The notes: generated by a model not told the origin, from the sequence alone. Numbered from the stretch's first letter, positions 14,260 to 22,038 are shown. The stretch is DNA of 22,062 nucleotides from Cyanobacteria bacterium UBA4641 (GCA_002405805.1 DHMN01000058.1:1-22062); one strand, 5' to 3'. Numbers and translations are program-made.

Positions 14260-17200
14260 AATTCACCCCCATCAAATCATTGAACACCATTTTATTTGCT
14301 GTTTGTTTTTGCTCTTTACCAAACCTTGTTTTTGATTTTTGGCTGACAGTCAAGTATAACTTATTTTTTGCCCTTGTTATTGCAACATATAACAATCGCA
14401 AATTTTCTGATAGAATTTCTTGTTTAAGTTCAAACTCCGATTTTGGCTTATAATTTTTAGACAGTTTTTTTACATTTTCCAAAAATTCAGAAGATTTCAA
14501 ACTAATAGTACCAACAGACAGTGGAAGATTTTTTTCGGTCAATTCAGGGATAAATACCAAATTAAATTCATCCCCTTTTGACTTGTGCATTGTCATAATT
14601 TGAACTTTTCCTGCCAAGAATTTTTTATCATCCTCATCTTCTTCCGAGAAAAATTTAAATCCGCTAAGATTTGGCTTTTTGGCAAGTTCTGCAAGACGCG
14701 CTACAGCATACTCTAACGAGTTATTTTTGATACATATACGTTTTATCAAAGTTGAAATCAGATAAATATTAGATTTTTCAATCTCACTTTTAAAAAAATG
14801 CATACCGATTTTTATCGCAAGTTCATTCGGTGTCAGATAACATAATGATATCCAATAGTTCAAATCCCAATAGAATTGCTCCAGTTCGACATGTTCAAGA
14901 TTATCAGAATTTACTTGGATAAACGGATTTTCATACTTTCTGATTTCATTACCTAATCCAAATTTGTAAAACCCAAGTTCGGTTAAGATAGAATAATTTT
15001 GCGCAACATTTTCATTATCAAAAGGCGCTAAAATCATTTTCATTACGGCAAAAATCGCCCTAAAAATGTCTTTTTGCTCTAAACATTGATTTCTTGTAAT
15101 TACTTTTAAACCGCTGTTTTCAAGCAAATTTTGCCAAGCTGCGACCTGATAGTTATTTCGGAGTAAAATTCCGACAGTAAAATCAGGATTTTTTGACAAC
15201 GTTTCTTTTATTACCCTTAGAACATAGTTTTTCTCTTCAACACCTGTATCAAAAACTTCACCAACCACAGCAGAACCGCTGCCGTAAGGTTGCGGATTTT
15301 TACCTTCGACAGGCTGCATATACATTTTGAAAAACGAATTTTCACTTTCTTTGTATTGAGAAGAAGTCTCAACAAGCTTATTTGCAAACTGCCAAACACC
15401 TTTTGTACAACGTTGAGAGCAGTTCATTGTGACATTGTTATTTTCTGTGATAAATTTTCTGAACCCCTCAACATCCGCGTTTGAAAAAGTCGACGTAATA
15501 GACTGATTAACATCACCACATCGTATTATATTTTTATGTTTACCTGCCAAAAGGGTTATCAAATCCTGCTGAACGCCTGATGAGTCCTGCGCCTCATCTT
15601 CTATAATATATTGGCAAATATCTTGATAATGCGCCAATATATCAGGATTTTCCTTCAGAATTTTAACCGAACCAGTCAACATATCATCATAGTCAATAAG
15701 GTTGTTTTCTTTTAATGTCTCTTGATACAATTTGAAAAACATCAAAAACTTTTTCAATTTAGCATCCGTAACATTTCCACCGACACAACTTCCGCCAAAC
15801 TTAAACGCAGAAACACCTCGGTCAAATTCTTCTGCTGTTTTTTGTTCAATTCTCAATCTTGAAGAAATTTCGCGCAAAATTCTACCGCGCTGAGAATCAT
15901 CACAAATTTCAAAATCTCCTGATAATCCCAATTTTTCATAATTGCCGTTTTCTTTTAAAATACGCAAGGCAAGTCCATGAATCGTACTGATATTAGGTAG
16001 TTTTGAAGAAATTTTGCGAACATTTTTAATTCGTTCCCTGAAATTTCGAGCAGCAGAATCCATATACGTTAAAACAAAGATATTTTCAGGATTTATACCG
16101 CGTTCTAAAAGTTTTATAATCAATGCAAGAAGAATTGTTGTTTTCCCTGCCCCTGGAACTGCCGAAATTCCCATTAAACCTGACTTGTATTCTAATACCG
16201 GCTTTTGGTCTTCTCTCGGAATAATTTTAAAAGTTTGAGTTTTGGTTTCCTCTTCACCTTCTGCATTTTCCTGATTTACCGCAATATAAGGCTCAATTGC
16301 CCCATAATTTTCAATACCGTTTGAATCAAAAAGACTTGAATAACAAAATACCTTGTCTTGCGCGCACAAAGCTAATTTGCGCAAAACTCGAGCATTTTTA
16401 TCTTTTGATAAACTGATATTATCTTCAATTGTGTATTCATCCTTGTACCAATCTTTTTGGAACACCCAAGCGTTATAAAGCGGTCCGGTATCTGATTTTA
16501 TCCACTCAGAATTTGAAATATCCAACCATATTTGATATTTCGTTTCAATATGGTTATCTATAATTTTTTGCGGAGTCGAAACCACCAAATCATTGCGTTC
16601 TATATCCAATACCGAATACGGATTTTCTGCAATGATAGAATTTTCGATTTGCAAAATTATATCAAGTTTCCTTGAATTAAAGTTTTTACCGAATATATTT
16701 TCAAAATCAGTGAGCTGTTTCAAAAAGAAATTAAACTTGTTCAACTCTTCATATTTTAAAGGCGCAAGCGTCAATAATTCATTATATATTTGGACAACTT
16801 GCTCTGAAATTTTTAATGGTGACTCTGACAAATTTTCAACAAGAGTTCTAAAAATATTATATCTTTCATTGTACTCAGAATCCGCAAATTCAAACTTTGG
16901 CAGCACTTTATCTTGGTGAAAAATTTCAAGAATTTCCGCACAATATTTTAATGGAATTTGCAAAAATTCAGATAAAATAACCCTGATATCAAATTCACTC
17001 AACGAATATTTTAATTCGGTATTGAGTTTTAATATTGTAATAGTTGCCTGAACAAGCCTGTTTTGTATCAATTTTTCACTACCTGAAAGATATTTCAGAT
17101 TGATGTTGTTTTTCAAATTTTCTCTGAGCCCAAATTTCAACATCTCATCAATTACAGGAGAAATCACAGAAATTTCGCAAGGCTGAACTTTTTTAGCAAG

Positions 17201-18142
17201 CAGATTTTTTATTTTTCCAATCGCAGATTCCAACATGCCAGAACGCTTGGAAAAAGATTCATAAGTAAAATTATTCAAGACTTCTGTATCTTCATTTATT
17301 ACATTGTCAAACAAAATTTGAGCCGAAGTTTTTTGCTTTTCAGGCGCTAAAACATTTATTTGCGGATTTTTGAAAATATATTTTAGTTTTTCAAAATTAT
17401 TTTTATCTGCGCTCAAATAACCGCAACGACTTGAACCGAGCGGGTCAATTGCGATATCAAAATCAATAAGTTGTTTTGACAAATATTCAATAAAATCTAA
17501 ACAAATTGGAGTACACTCATCCGCATCATCTACAATCAAATACTTGATATTTTTAAAATAATCCGTATTTTTATAGATAAAATTGAACATCAAACATTGG
17601 CGCAAATAGTCAAAATCACGGAGTTCTAGGGTCTTTTTCAAAAACTTTTTAATTGCCAAATTCGCCTCATCAGAAAAGCCTTCTTTTAAAATTTTAGCTC
17701 TTTCATCGACTTCACTTTGGGACAAATTGTTTTGAACAATTAGAGAATACCTTCTAAAAATCTGATGTAACAATGACATCCTTGAATTGTATCCTCTAAA
17801 TTTGACCTGATTTAAGATTTCTTTCATTATAAATTGCGAAACCTCTAACCCTGCCAAATTCGGCAAAATCACTGGATTATCAAAGATATTTCTATCTTCC
17901 AAAAATGCCCAATTGTCTGACACCGTATTATATACAAGGGAGAAAAAAGAATGAACCTGCATTTTTTCCAGCGAATTTATCGTCAGTTTTTCAAGAGTTT
18001 TTTCAACAAAAGAGTTTTTCAATGTAGAATTTTGTACAAGCACAAGAATTTCAGAAGCTTTAATTCCGGTACTTAAAAGACTTGCATATTTTTCAATAAG
18101 CAAATCAGTTTTATTTGTTGAAATATCTCCCTCAATTAGCAA
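14249..18142 (-). CDS. Tandem UvrD-type helicase: dead N-half, active C-half
   Basis: A ~1,300-aa superfamily 1 helicase. The C-terminal half (from ~640) has all motifs: Walker A AVPGAGKTT near 664, Ia VLTYMDSAARNFRERI, STIHGLALRIL, Walker B IIEDEAQD near 850, GDVNQSI, NCSQRC, TMHKSKGDEF near 1190 and LLYVAITRAK near 1254. It should be an ATP-driven 3'-5' DNA translocase. The N-terminal half repeats the layout in decayed form: EGDISTNKT (7-15) where Walker A should be, LVLVQNSTLKNSF as Ia, VHSFFSLVYN as Ib, IVDDADE (~206) for Walker B and DPLGSSRCGY for motif III. This is like the inactive helicase part of AddB or RecC. With the overlapping nuclease gene it resembles AddAB/RecBCD. TTG 18142 has AAGGAG at 8 bases; TTG 18148 is only 2 bases from it. 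Confidence 0.88.
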   Translation of the reverse strand: MLIEGDISTNKTDLLIEKYASLLSTGIKASEILVLVQNSTLKNSFVEKTLEKLTINSLEKMQVHSFFSLVYNTVSDNWAFLEDRNIFDNPVILPNLAGLEVSQFIMKEILNQVKFRGYNSRMSLLHQIFRRYSLIVQNNLSQSEVDERAKILKEGFSDEANLAIKKFLKKTLELRDFDYLRQCLMFNFIYKNTDYFKNIKYLIVDDADECTPICLDFIEYLSKQLIDFDIAIDPLGSSRCGYLSADKNNFEKLKYIFKNPQINVLAPEKQKTSAQILFDNVINEDTEVLNNFTYESFSKRSGMLESAIGKIKNLLAKKVQPCEISVISPVIDEMLKFGLRENLKNNINLKYLSGSEKLIQNRLVQATITILKLNTELKYSLSEFDIRVILSEFLQIPLKYCAEILEIFHQDKVLPKFEFADSEYNERYNIFRTLVENLSESPLKISEQVVQIYNELLTLAPLKYEELNKFNFFLKQLTDFENIFGKNFNSRKLDIILQIENSIIAENPYSVLDIERNDLVVSTPQKIIDNHIETKYQIWLDISNSEWIKSDTGPLYNAWVFQKDWYKDEYTIEDNISLSKDKNARVLRKLALCAQDKVFCYSSLFDSNGIENYGAIEPYIAVNQENAEGEEETKTQTFKIIPREDQKPVLEYKSGLMGISAVPGAGKTTILLALIIKLLERGINPENIFVLTYMDSAARNFRERIKNVRKISSKLPNISTIHGLALRILKENGNYEKLGLSGDFEICDDSQRGRILREISSRLRIEQKTAEEFDRGVSAFKFGGSCVGGNVTDAKLKKFLMFFKLYQETLKENNLIDYDDMLTGSVKILKENPDILAHYQDICQYIIEDEAQDSSGVQQDLITLLAGKHKNIIRCGDVNQSITSTFSNADVEGFRKFITENNNVTMNCSQRCTKGVWQFANKLVETSSQYKESENSFFKMYMQPVEGKNPQPYGSGSAVVGEVFDTGVEEKNYVLRVIKETLSKNPDFTVGILLRNNYQVAAWQNLLENSGLKVITRNQCLEQKDIFRAIFAVMKMILAPFDNENVAQNYSILTELGFYKFGLGNEIRKYENPFIQVNSDNLEHVELEQFYWDLNYWISLCYLTPNELAIKIGMHFFKSEIEKSNIYLISTLIKRICIKNNSLEYAVARLAELAKKPNLSGFKFFSEEDEDDKKFLAGKVQIMTMHKSKGDEFNLVFIPELTEKNLPLSVGTISLKSSEFLENVKKLSKNYKPKSEFELKQEILSENLRLLYVAITRAKNKLYLTVSQKSKTRFGKEQKQTANKMVFNDLMGVNYAK

Positions 18143-18165
18143 CTTCAATACTCCTTATGCTGTAT

Positions 18166-18174
18166 ATTTTAGCA
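18166..18174 (-). promoter_or_regulatory. Extended -10 promoter of the helicase operon
   Basis: On the - strand, TGC followed by TAAAAT (18166-18171) forms an extended -10 box about 24 bases before the start codon. A clear -35 is not seen, as is common with extended -10 promoters. It is divergent from the promoter at 18207-18235. Confidence 0.5.
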
Positions 18175-18206
18175 TAAATCAGAAGAAAACTACATTTTTA
18201 AAATGA

Positions 18207-18235
18207 TTGCCAAGTGTCACCAAATAAACTATTAT
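18207..18235 (+). promoter_or_regulatory. Promoter of the winged-helix gene
   Basis: TTGCCA (18207-18212), exactly 17 bases, TATTAT (18230-18235). The start codon lies 54 bases downstream. Together with the terminator at 18544-18578 this defines a one-gene transcript. Confidence 0.65.
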
Positions 18236-18289
18236 TCTTATGTCGACGAAAAAGTGTAGCTTGAACAATCAATCATGGAGGAATTAAAA

Positions 18290-18511
18290 ATGGCTAAAAG
18301 AGTAAGTTTAACATTAGAAGAACAAATCGGATTTTCTGCAGGAGAAATTTATAACTACTTACACCAAAACGGAACAACTTCTTTTGCAAAAATGAAAAAA
18401 GAATTAGATTTAAAAGGAAACTTTGCAGATTTAGGTCTTGGCTGGTTAGCTAGAGAAAACAAAGTTGAAATTGAACAAAAAGGACCTGCTGTAAAAGTTA
18501 GCCTTAAATAA
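18290..18511 (+). CDS. Small winged-helix protein (DUF2582-like)
   Basis: A 73-aa protein with the pattern AGEIYNYLHQNGTTSFAKMKKEL then LGLGWLARENKVEIEQ, which I know from the DUF2582 winged-helix family. These are small wHTH domains without an established target; a DNA-binding or protein-interaction role is inferred from the fold. GGAGG lies 8 bases before ATG 18290. The frame also opens at ATG 18275, but that codon overlaps the ribosome site and adds five residues not typical of the family. The gene has a near-ideal promoter, ribosome site and terminator, suggesting high expression. Confidence 0.82.
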   Translation: MAKRVSLTLEEQIGFSAGEIYNYLHQNGTTSFAKMKKELDLKGNFADLGLGWLARENKVEIEQKGPAVKVSLK

Positions 18512-18543
18512 TAAAGACTTTGCACTGTACTAATATGCAAACG

Positions 18544-18578
18544 AAAGAGATATTACAAAATTGTAATATCTCTTTTTT
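18544..18578 (+). terminator. Intrinsic terminator after the winged-helix gene
   Basis: AAAGAGATATTACAA (18544-18558) and TTGTAATATCTCTTT (18561-18575) are perfectly complementary and are followed by further T to 18578. The 15-bp stem is AT-rich but perfect, 32 bases after the stop codon. Confidence 0.85.
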
Positions 18579-18580
18579 AA

Positions 18581-18616
18581 TTTAGGCAATTTTCAAAAGT
18601 AAATATACTTTATATA
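18581..18616 (+). promoter_or_regulatory. Shared two-part promoter element, site 3
   Basis: TTTAGGCAATT (18581-18591, one extra G), 13 bases, ATACTTTATATA (18605-18616), followed by AATATA. The spacing equals sites 1 and 2. TATACT (18604-18609) can serve as -10. It lies directly after the preceding terminator and 33 bases before the ATG of the RelA-like gene. Confidence 0.6.
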
Positions 18617-18649
18617 AATATAGGGGATATTTAATAAAGGAGAATTGAC

Positions 18650-20080
18650 ATGGGGCTAACAAGTGTCATCGCTAAAAATGTTGTCAAAACAGGCGAAAAA
18701 TTGGCAATTGGTTTTGGCAAATCAAAAGTTAAACCAAACATTTTAGCAAATGGAGAATATTTAGGATTTAAGCAAGGTAAGAAATTAATCGACTTTACCA
18801 AACATAGTTTTGAATTTCAGGTAAAACCTGATATCTCAATTCCGTTTGCACCGAGTACAATCAACCAAACAAAACCGGCATTGAGAATTTATAAAAATGC
18901 CCTAACCGGTCAAATTGACCATGCTGGTCAAGCAGAACTCGGTAACGTTTCAGTCAGACTTGCTGAAAATTTTGAAAAAGTAGCAGGTGCTGCAAAAGAA
19001 GAAATCAGTTCGATTTTCAAAGGTTATGAATTGAACGTTCGCTCAAAAGGTGCAAACTCAATTTATTCAAAACTTGAAAAGAAAGTTCTTGAAAAAGGAA
19101 AAGTTATCAGGTCAGATGCAGCAGCCACTAAATTGATAGGTGATGCTATCGGCGGCAGAGTTCTTATGCCAAACTTAACAGCAAAAGATATCACTCAAAC
19201 TTTAAAAACTTTGAAAATTCAAAATAAAAATCTTACAGCCGAAGAACAAAAAATCATGCAAAAATTCTTCTCCAAAGAAACTCTTACAGATGAAGAAATG
19301 AAAATTGCACAAAAGTATTCAAGAGCAGTAAAATTAGCACTTGCGGAAAAACAATCAGCGCCTGTAGTTAATCAACTTATGGTTTCTTCATTGCAATCTG
19401 CCCTAAATAGTGGCGCAACAACCATTGAAAAAATTGAAAAATCAGGTGTAAGTAAAGAAGTAATCGCACAGTTAAAAGCAGGTAAAAATATCACACCGCT
19501 AAAAATTACAGAATTGAATAACTACACAGGAGCTGACGGTATTCCATACTTCACAGACTCTCAAATTGCACAAATTAAAGAAATGCAAGCTGTCACAGGT
19601 AACTATTTTGATATCATCACAAGACCTGAAACAGCAAGATTTAAAGATGCACTAACTCCACTTGAAAGCAAAGCTATCAAAGCATCAGGTTATACAACCG
19701 CGCAATTTAATGCTGTGCTAAAAGACGGAAGTTTGGCAGAAATTCAAATCCGTGGCAAAGGTCCGTTTGGCGAAGTAGAACATATTGCCTACGATTCAAG
19801 ACAAGGTAAAAACACATTAAGCCATGTTTATGATGAATACAAAGAGGCAGTTAAAGATTTGTCTCCGGAAGATTATGACGACTACAACAAATATTTAAGT
19901 GCATGTTATGATTATTATAGAGATATTGAACTTGGCATCAAATCTTCAAAACCAAAATTACCGACTAAATTCAACCAAATTTTGAGTGAAGAAAATATGA
20001 TTAAACTTCACAAGATTGATGATGCCGAGCAAAGCGCGAAGAAATTGAATTTCCAACAACACTTAAAAGTTGTAGCATAA
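18650..20080 (+). CDS. RelA/SpoT-synthetase-like protein with large insertion
   Basis: A 476-aa soluble protein with no full-length match that I recognise, but with a spaced RelA/SpoT synthetase signature. R131-S-K133-xxx-S137 (RSKGANSIYSKL) matches the ATP-site RxKxxxSIxxK. D165 in DAIGGRV matches the metal-binding Asp strand. G347-Y348 matches the acceptor-stacking 'GY' loop. E364-x-Q-x-R368 followed by FGEVEH at 373-378 matches the EIQIRT...WAxxEH block of small alarmone synthetases. No HD hydrolase, TGS or ACT domain is present. Between the Asp strand and the GY loop lie ~150 extra, mostly helical residues, and ~120 residues of unknown function precede the domain. Expected chemistry is pyrophosphate transfer from ATP to GTP/GDP or tRNA, but the product is unknown. 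AAGGAG lies 7 bases before the ATG. Confidence 0.68.
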   Translation: MGLTSVIAKNVVKTGEKLAIGFGKSKVKPNILANGEYLGFKQGKKLIDFTKHSFEFQVKPDISIPFAPSTINQTKPALRIYKNALTGQIDHAGQAELGNVSVRLAENFEKVAGAAKEEISSIFKGYELNVRSKGANSIYSKLEKKVLEKGKVIRSDAAATKLIGDAIGGRVLMPNLTAKDITQTLKTLKIQNKNLTAEEQKIMQKFFSKETLTDEEMKIAQKYSRAVKLALAEKQSAPVVNQLMVSSLQSALNSGATTIEKIEKSGVSKEVIAQLKAGKNITPLKITELNNYTGADGIPYFTDSQIAQIKEMQAVTGNYFDIITRPETARFKDALTPLESKAIKASGYTTAQFNAVLKDGSLAEIQIRGKGPFGEVEHIAYDSRQGKNTLSHVYDEYKEAVKDLSPEDYDDYNKYLSACYDYYRDIELGIKSSKPKLPTKFNQILSEENMIKLHKIDDAEQSAKKLNFQQHLKVVA

Positions 20081-20107
20081 AAGACTTATAGACTAATCGG
20101 AGAAAAC

Positions 20108-20527
20108 ATGATAAAATACATTAACAATGCAAACCATAATGCCGTTATGGGCGTAATCAAAACTAAGGAAGTAAAGAAAGTGAACTTAGAAGAAGAAATT
20201 GTAAAAATGGTAAAAAAGCTCTCAGATGAGACTAAAAATTATGTTTCTGACAACCATCAATACAGAAATGTAAACGCTAGTGTCAGAAATACTTTTGATA
20301 ACATTTGCGGAAAAGCTTTTGGGCTAACAGTTGAACAAACTCCTGACAAATTTAACAGACATTTTTTAACAATGAATTTACTGCATCCAACTATGGAATT
20401 GCAATCAACAAGAACGCTTGCAGCAGGGAACAAGGCTGAAATTTTAGAAAAAATAAATGACAAAGATTTTGTAAAATTGTTCAAAAATAACCTTGAACAA
20501 ATGAGCGAAAAAATGCAAGAAAGATAA
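20108..20527 (+). CDS. Small hypothetical protein downstream of the RelA-like gene
   Basis: A 139-aa charged, helical, soluble protein of no recognised family, containing KKVNLEEEIVKMVKKLSDETK and, near the end, DKDFVKLFKNNLEQMSEKMQ. It begins 27 bases after the RelA-like stop, with GGAG 5 bases before its ATG, so the two are very likely one operon. Its size and position would suit an antitoxin or regulator of the upstream enzyme, but nothing in its sequence proves this. Another in-frame ATG, at residue 14, could also start it. Confidence 0.68.
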   Translation: MIKYINNANHNAVMGVIKTKEVKKVNLEEEIVKMVKKLSDETKNYVSDNHQYRNVNASVRNTFDNICGKAFGLTVEQTPDKFNRHFLTMNLLHPTMELQSTRTLAAGNKAEILEKINDKDFVKLFKNNLEQMSEKMQER

Positions 20528-20564
20528 TCTTATTAATTCATTAAAAAATAATTAAAAAACTCAA

Positions 20565-20605
20565 AAAATCTCCTATTTTATATTATCATTAGAATAGGAG
20601 ATTTT
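20565..20605 (+). promoter_or_regulatory. Perfect inverted repeat over the dnaJ ribosome site
   Basis: AAAATCTCCTATT (20565-20577) and AATAGGAGATTTT (20593-20605) are perfect reverse complements, 13 bp with a 15-base loop. The right arm contains AGGAG (20596-20600), the only good ribosome site for the dnaJ ATG at 20611. It ends in TTTT, so it may also be the terminator of the upstream gene. The sequence is not the CIRCE operator. Confidence 0.65.
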
Positions 20606-20610
20606 GAATT

Positions 20611-21690
20611 ATGAAATACAAAGATTACTATGAAACACTGGGTGTAAAAAGAGATGCAACAGAAGCTGAAATCAAATCAGCTTATAGAAAACTTGCAAGA
20701 AAATACCACCCTGACGTAAATAAAACAAAAGAAGCTGAAGCAAAATTTAAAGAAATAAACGAAGCCTACGAGGTTCTTGGCGATAAACAAAAACGTCAAA
20801 GATATGACAGCTTAGGCGCAAATTGGCAAGGCGGAGCAGATTATACTCCACCTCCTGGGTTTGAACACTTTAACTTTGGCGGTGGTCAAGGCGGAGCTTA
20901 CCAACAATTTAATTTCAACGGTCAAGATATGGGCGGATTTTCTGACTTTTTCAGTTCACTATTTGGTGATATGATGGGCGGAGCTGCCACAGGCGGAGCA
21001 CGCGGAGGATTTTCAGGTTTTGATTTTGGAGACCTTGGCGGTGCTGGTCAACAAACTTACACAAGAAGAAGTTATGGTGGTGGCGCACAACGCGGAACTC
21101 GTTCAAGAGCACAAGCTCCAAAATCTGCGGATTTAGATATCACAAAAACTTTGAACGTCACAGCAAAAGACCTATTTTCTGATTCACCGATTACCGTAAG
21201 ATTTAACGACATGAGAAAATGTACTCAATGTCCCGGAGGTGGAGCATACTGTAGCGCTTGTGGCGGTACCGGTATCATTAACGAAAATAAATCTATCAAA
21301 GTCAGATTACCAAAAGAAATCAAAGAAGGTCAAAAAGTAAGACTTAAAGGCGAAGGAAAAACCGATGCCTACGGACAAACTGGTGATTTATACTTGATTA
21401 TCACACCAAAAGACCCTGAATACGAAATCAAGGGTTCAGATTTAACAAAAGACGTTGAAATCACACCACCAGAGGCAGTCCTAGGTTGCCAAAAAGAAAT
21501 TCAAACACTTCATGGCAATATCGGAATAAAAATTCCTCCAATGACCTCAACAGGTAAAATGCTCAGACTGAAAAATTTAGGTTTGCCTAAAAAATCAGGC
21601 GGATACGGAAACTTAAACGCAAGAGTAAAAATTGTATTACCTGCAAAATTGACACAAAAACAAATTGATTTATATAAACAACTTATTTAA
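20611..21690 (+). CDS. DnaJ-type co-chaperone with half zinc finger
   Basis: A 359-aa Hsp40 that would stimulate the ATPase of DnaK and deliver unfolded protein to it. The J domain (4-68) has HPD at 33-35. A long Gly/Phe-rich region (70-165) follows, including FSDFFSSLFGD, then the two beta-barrel C-terminal domains (about 170-345). Canonical DnaJ has four CxxCxGxG repeats; here only C204-xx-C207 and C214-xx-C217-GGTG remain, enough for one zinc site, so it stands between DnaJ and CbpA types. I therefore give no gene symbol. AGGAG lies 10 bases before the ATG, inside an inverted repeat. No dnaK or grpE is in the window. Confidence 0.9.
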   Translation: MKYKDYYETLGVKRDATEAEIKSAYRKLARKYHPDVNKTKEAEAKFKEINEAYEVLGDKQKRQRYDSLGANWQGGADYTPPPGFEHFNFGGGQGGAYQQFNFNGQDMGGFSDFFSSLFGDMMGGAATGGARGGFSGFDFGDLGGAGQQTYTRRSYGGGAQRGTRSRAQAPKSADLDITKTLNVTAKDLFSDSPITVRFNDMRKCTQCPGGGAYCSACGGTGIINENKSIKVRLPKEIKEGQKVRLKGEGKTDAYGQTGDLYLIITPKDPEYEIKGSDLTKDVEITPPEAVLGCQKEIQTLHGNIGIKIPPMTSTGKMLRLKNLGLPKKSGGYGNLNARVKIVLPAKLTQKQIDLYKQLI

Positions 21691-21694
21691 TGTA

Positions 21695-21732
21695 ATACAG
21701 CGCTTATCATTTTTAAATGATGAGCGCTGTAT
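21695..21732 (+). terminator. Long hairpin after dnaJ
   Basis: Eighteen bases (21695-21712, beginning ATACAGCGCT) pair with 21715-21732 (ending AGCGCTGTAT) with a single G-T wobble and a 2-base loop. It starts 5 bases after the dnaJ stop. The T-run after it is poor, so it may act as an RNA 3'-end stabiliser or a weak, possibly bidirectional terminator. Confidence 0.6.
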
Positions 21733-21741
21733 AATTTAATA

Positions 21742-21766
21742 GTCATTCTGAGAGAGCGTTAGCGAC
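21742..21766 (+). repeat. GTCATTCTGAG-type intergenic element
   Basis: GTCATTCTGAGAGAGCGTTAG followed by CGAC, with an internal GCG...CGC-like symmetry, matches in style the dispersed GTCATTCTGAGCGAAGCGA-type elements known from many bacterial genomes. A second element, GTCATTACGAACGAG, lies in the opposite orientation about 200 bases away. Confidence 0.45.
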
Positions 21767-21813
21767 CAATAATGGTGAAATTGGAAAATGTTTTCTAAAG
21801 AATTTTATATAAA

Positions 21814-21853
21814 CCCTCACCCTAGCCCTCTCCCTTTACAAAGGGCGAGGGAG
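21814..21853. repeat. GC-rich palindromic intergenic repeat, copy 2
   Basis: CCCTC (21826-21830) and CCCTT (21832-21836) pair with AAGGG (21841-21845) and GAGGG (21847-21851), with one mismatch and a TACA loop. A CCCTCACCCTAG lead-in precedes it. This is the best-preserved copy of the repeat also found at both window edges. Confidence 0.65.
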
Positions 21854-21940
21854 AAAATGTAATGACAGAATTATTAATAATCCCCGTGATGAGGATTACG
21901 ACACTAGCTACCGTTTTTAATTTCAACGACAAATGATTTT

Positions 21941-21958
21941 ATACTCGTTCGTAATGAC
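21941..21958 (-). repeat. GTCATT-type element, inverted copy
   Basis: On the - strand it reads GTCATTACGAACGAGTAT, starting with the same GTCATT as 21742 but in the opposite orientation. The two could bound one mobile or structured unit of about 217 bases that contains the GC-rich palindrome. Confidence 0.4.
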
Positions 21959-22038
21959 AATTAATAATAGTGCAGATGAAGAAAAGGATAATAACTTGAA
22001 ACCACTTATAGACTCAATCTATAAACTTTAATAATATT

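Noticed and set aside
16593..16919. 108-codon open frame on the + strand
   Set aside because: It lies wholly inside the helicase gene, has no ribosome site or family features, and is a shadow of the opposite strand; the same applies to the frames at 3685-4038 and 12759-13064.
20565..20605. CIRCE/HrcA operator before dnaJ
   Set aside because: The arms do not match TTAGCACTC/GAGTGCTAA and the spacer is 15, not 9 bases.
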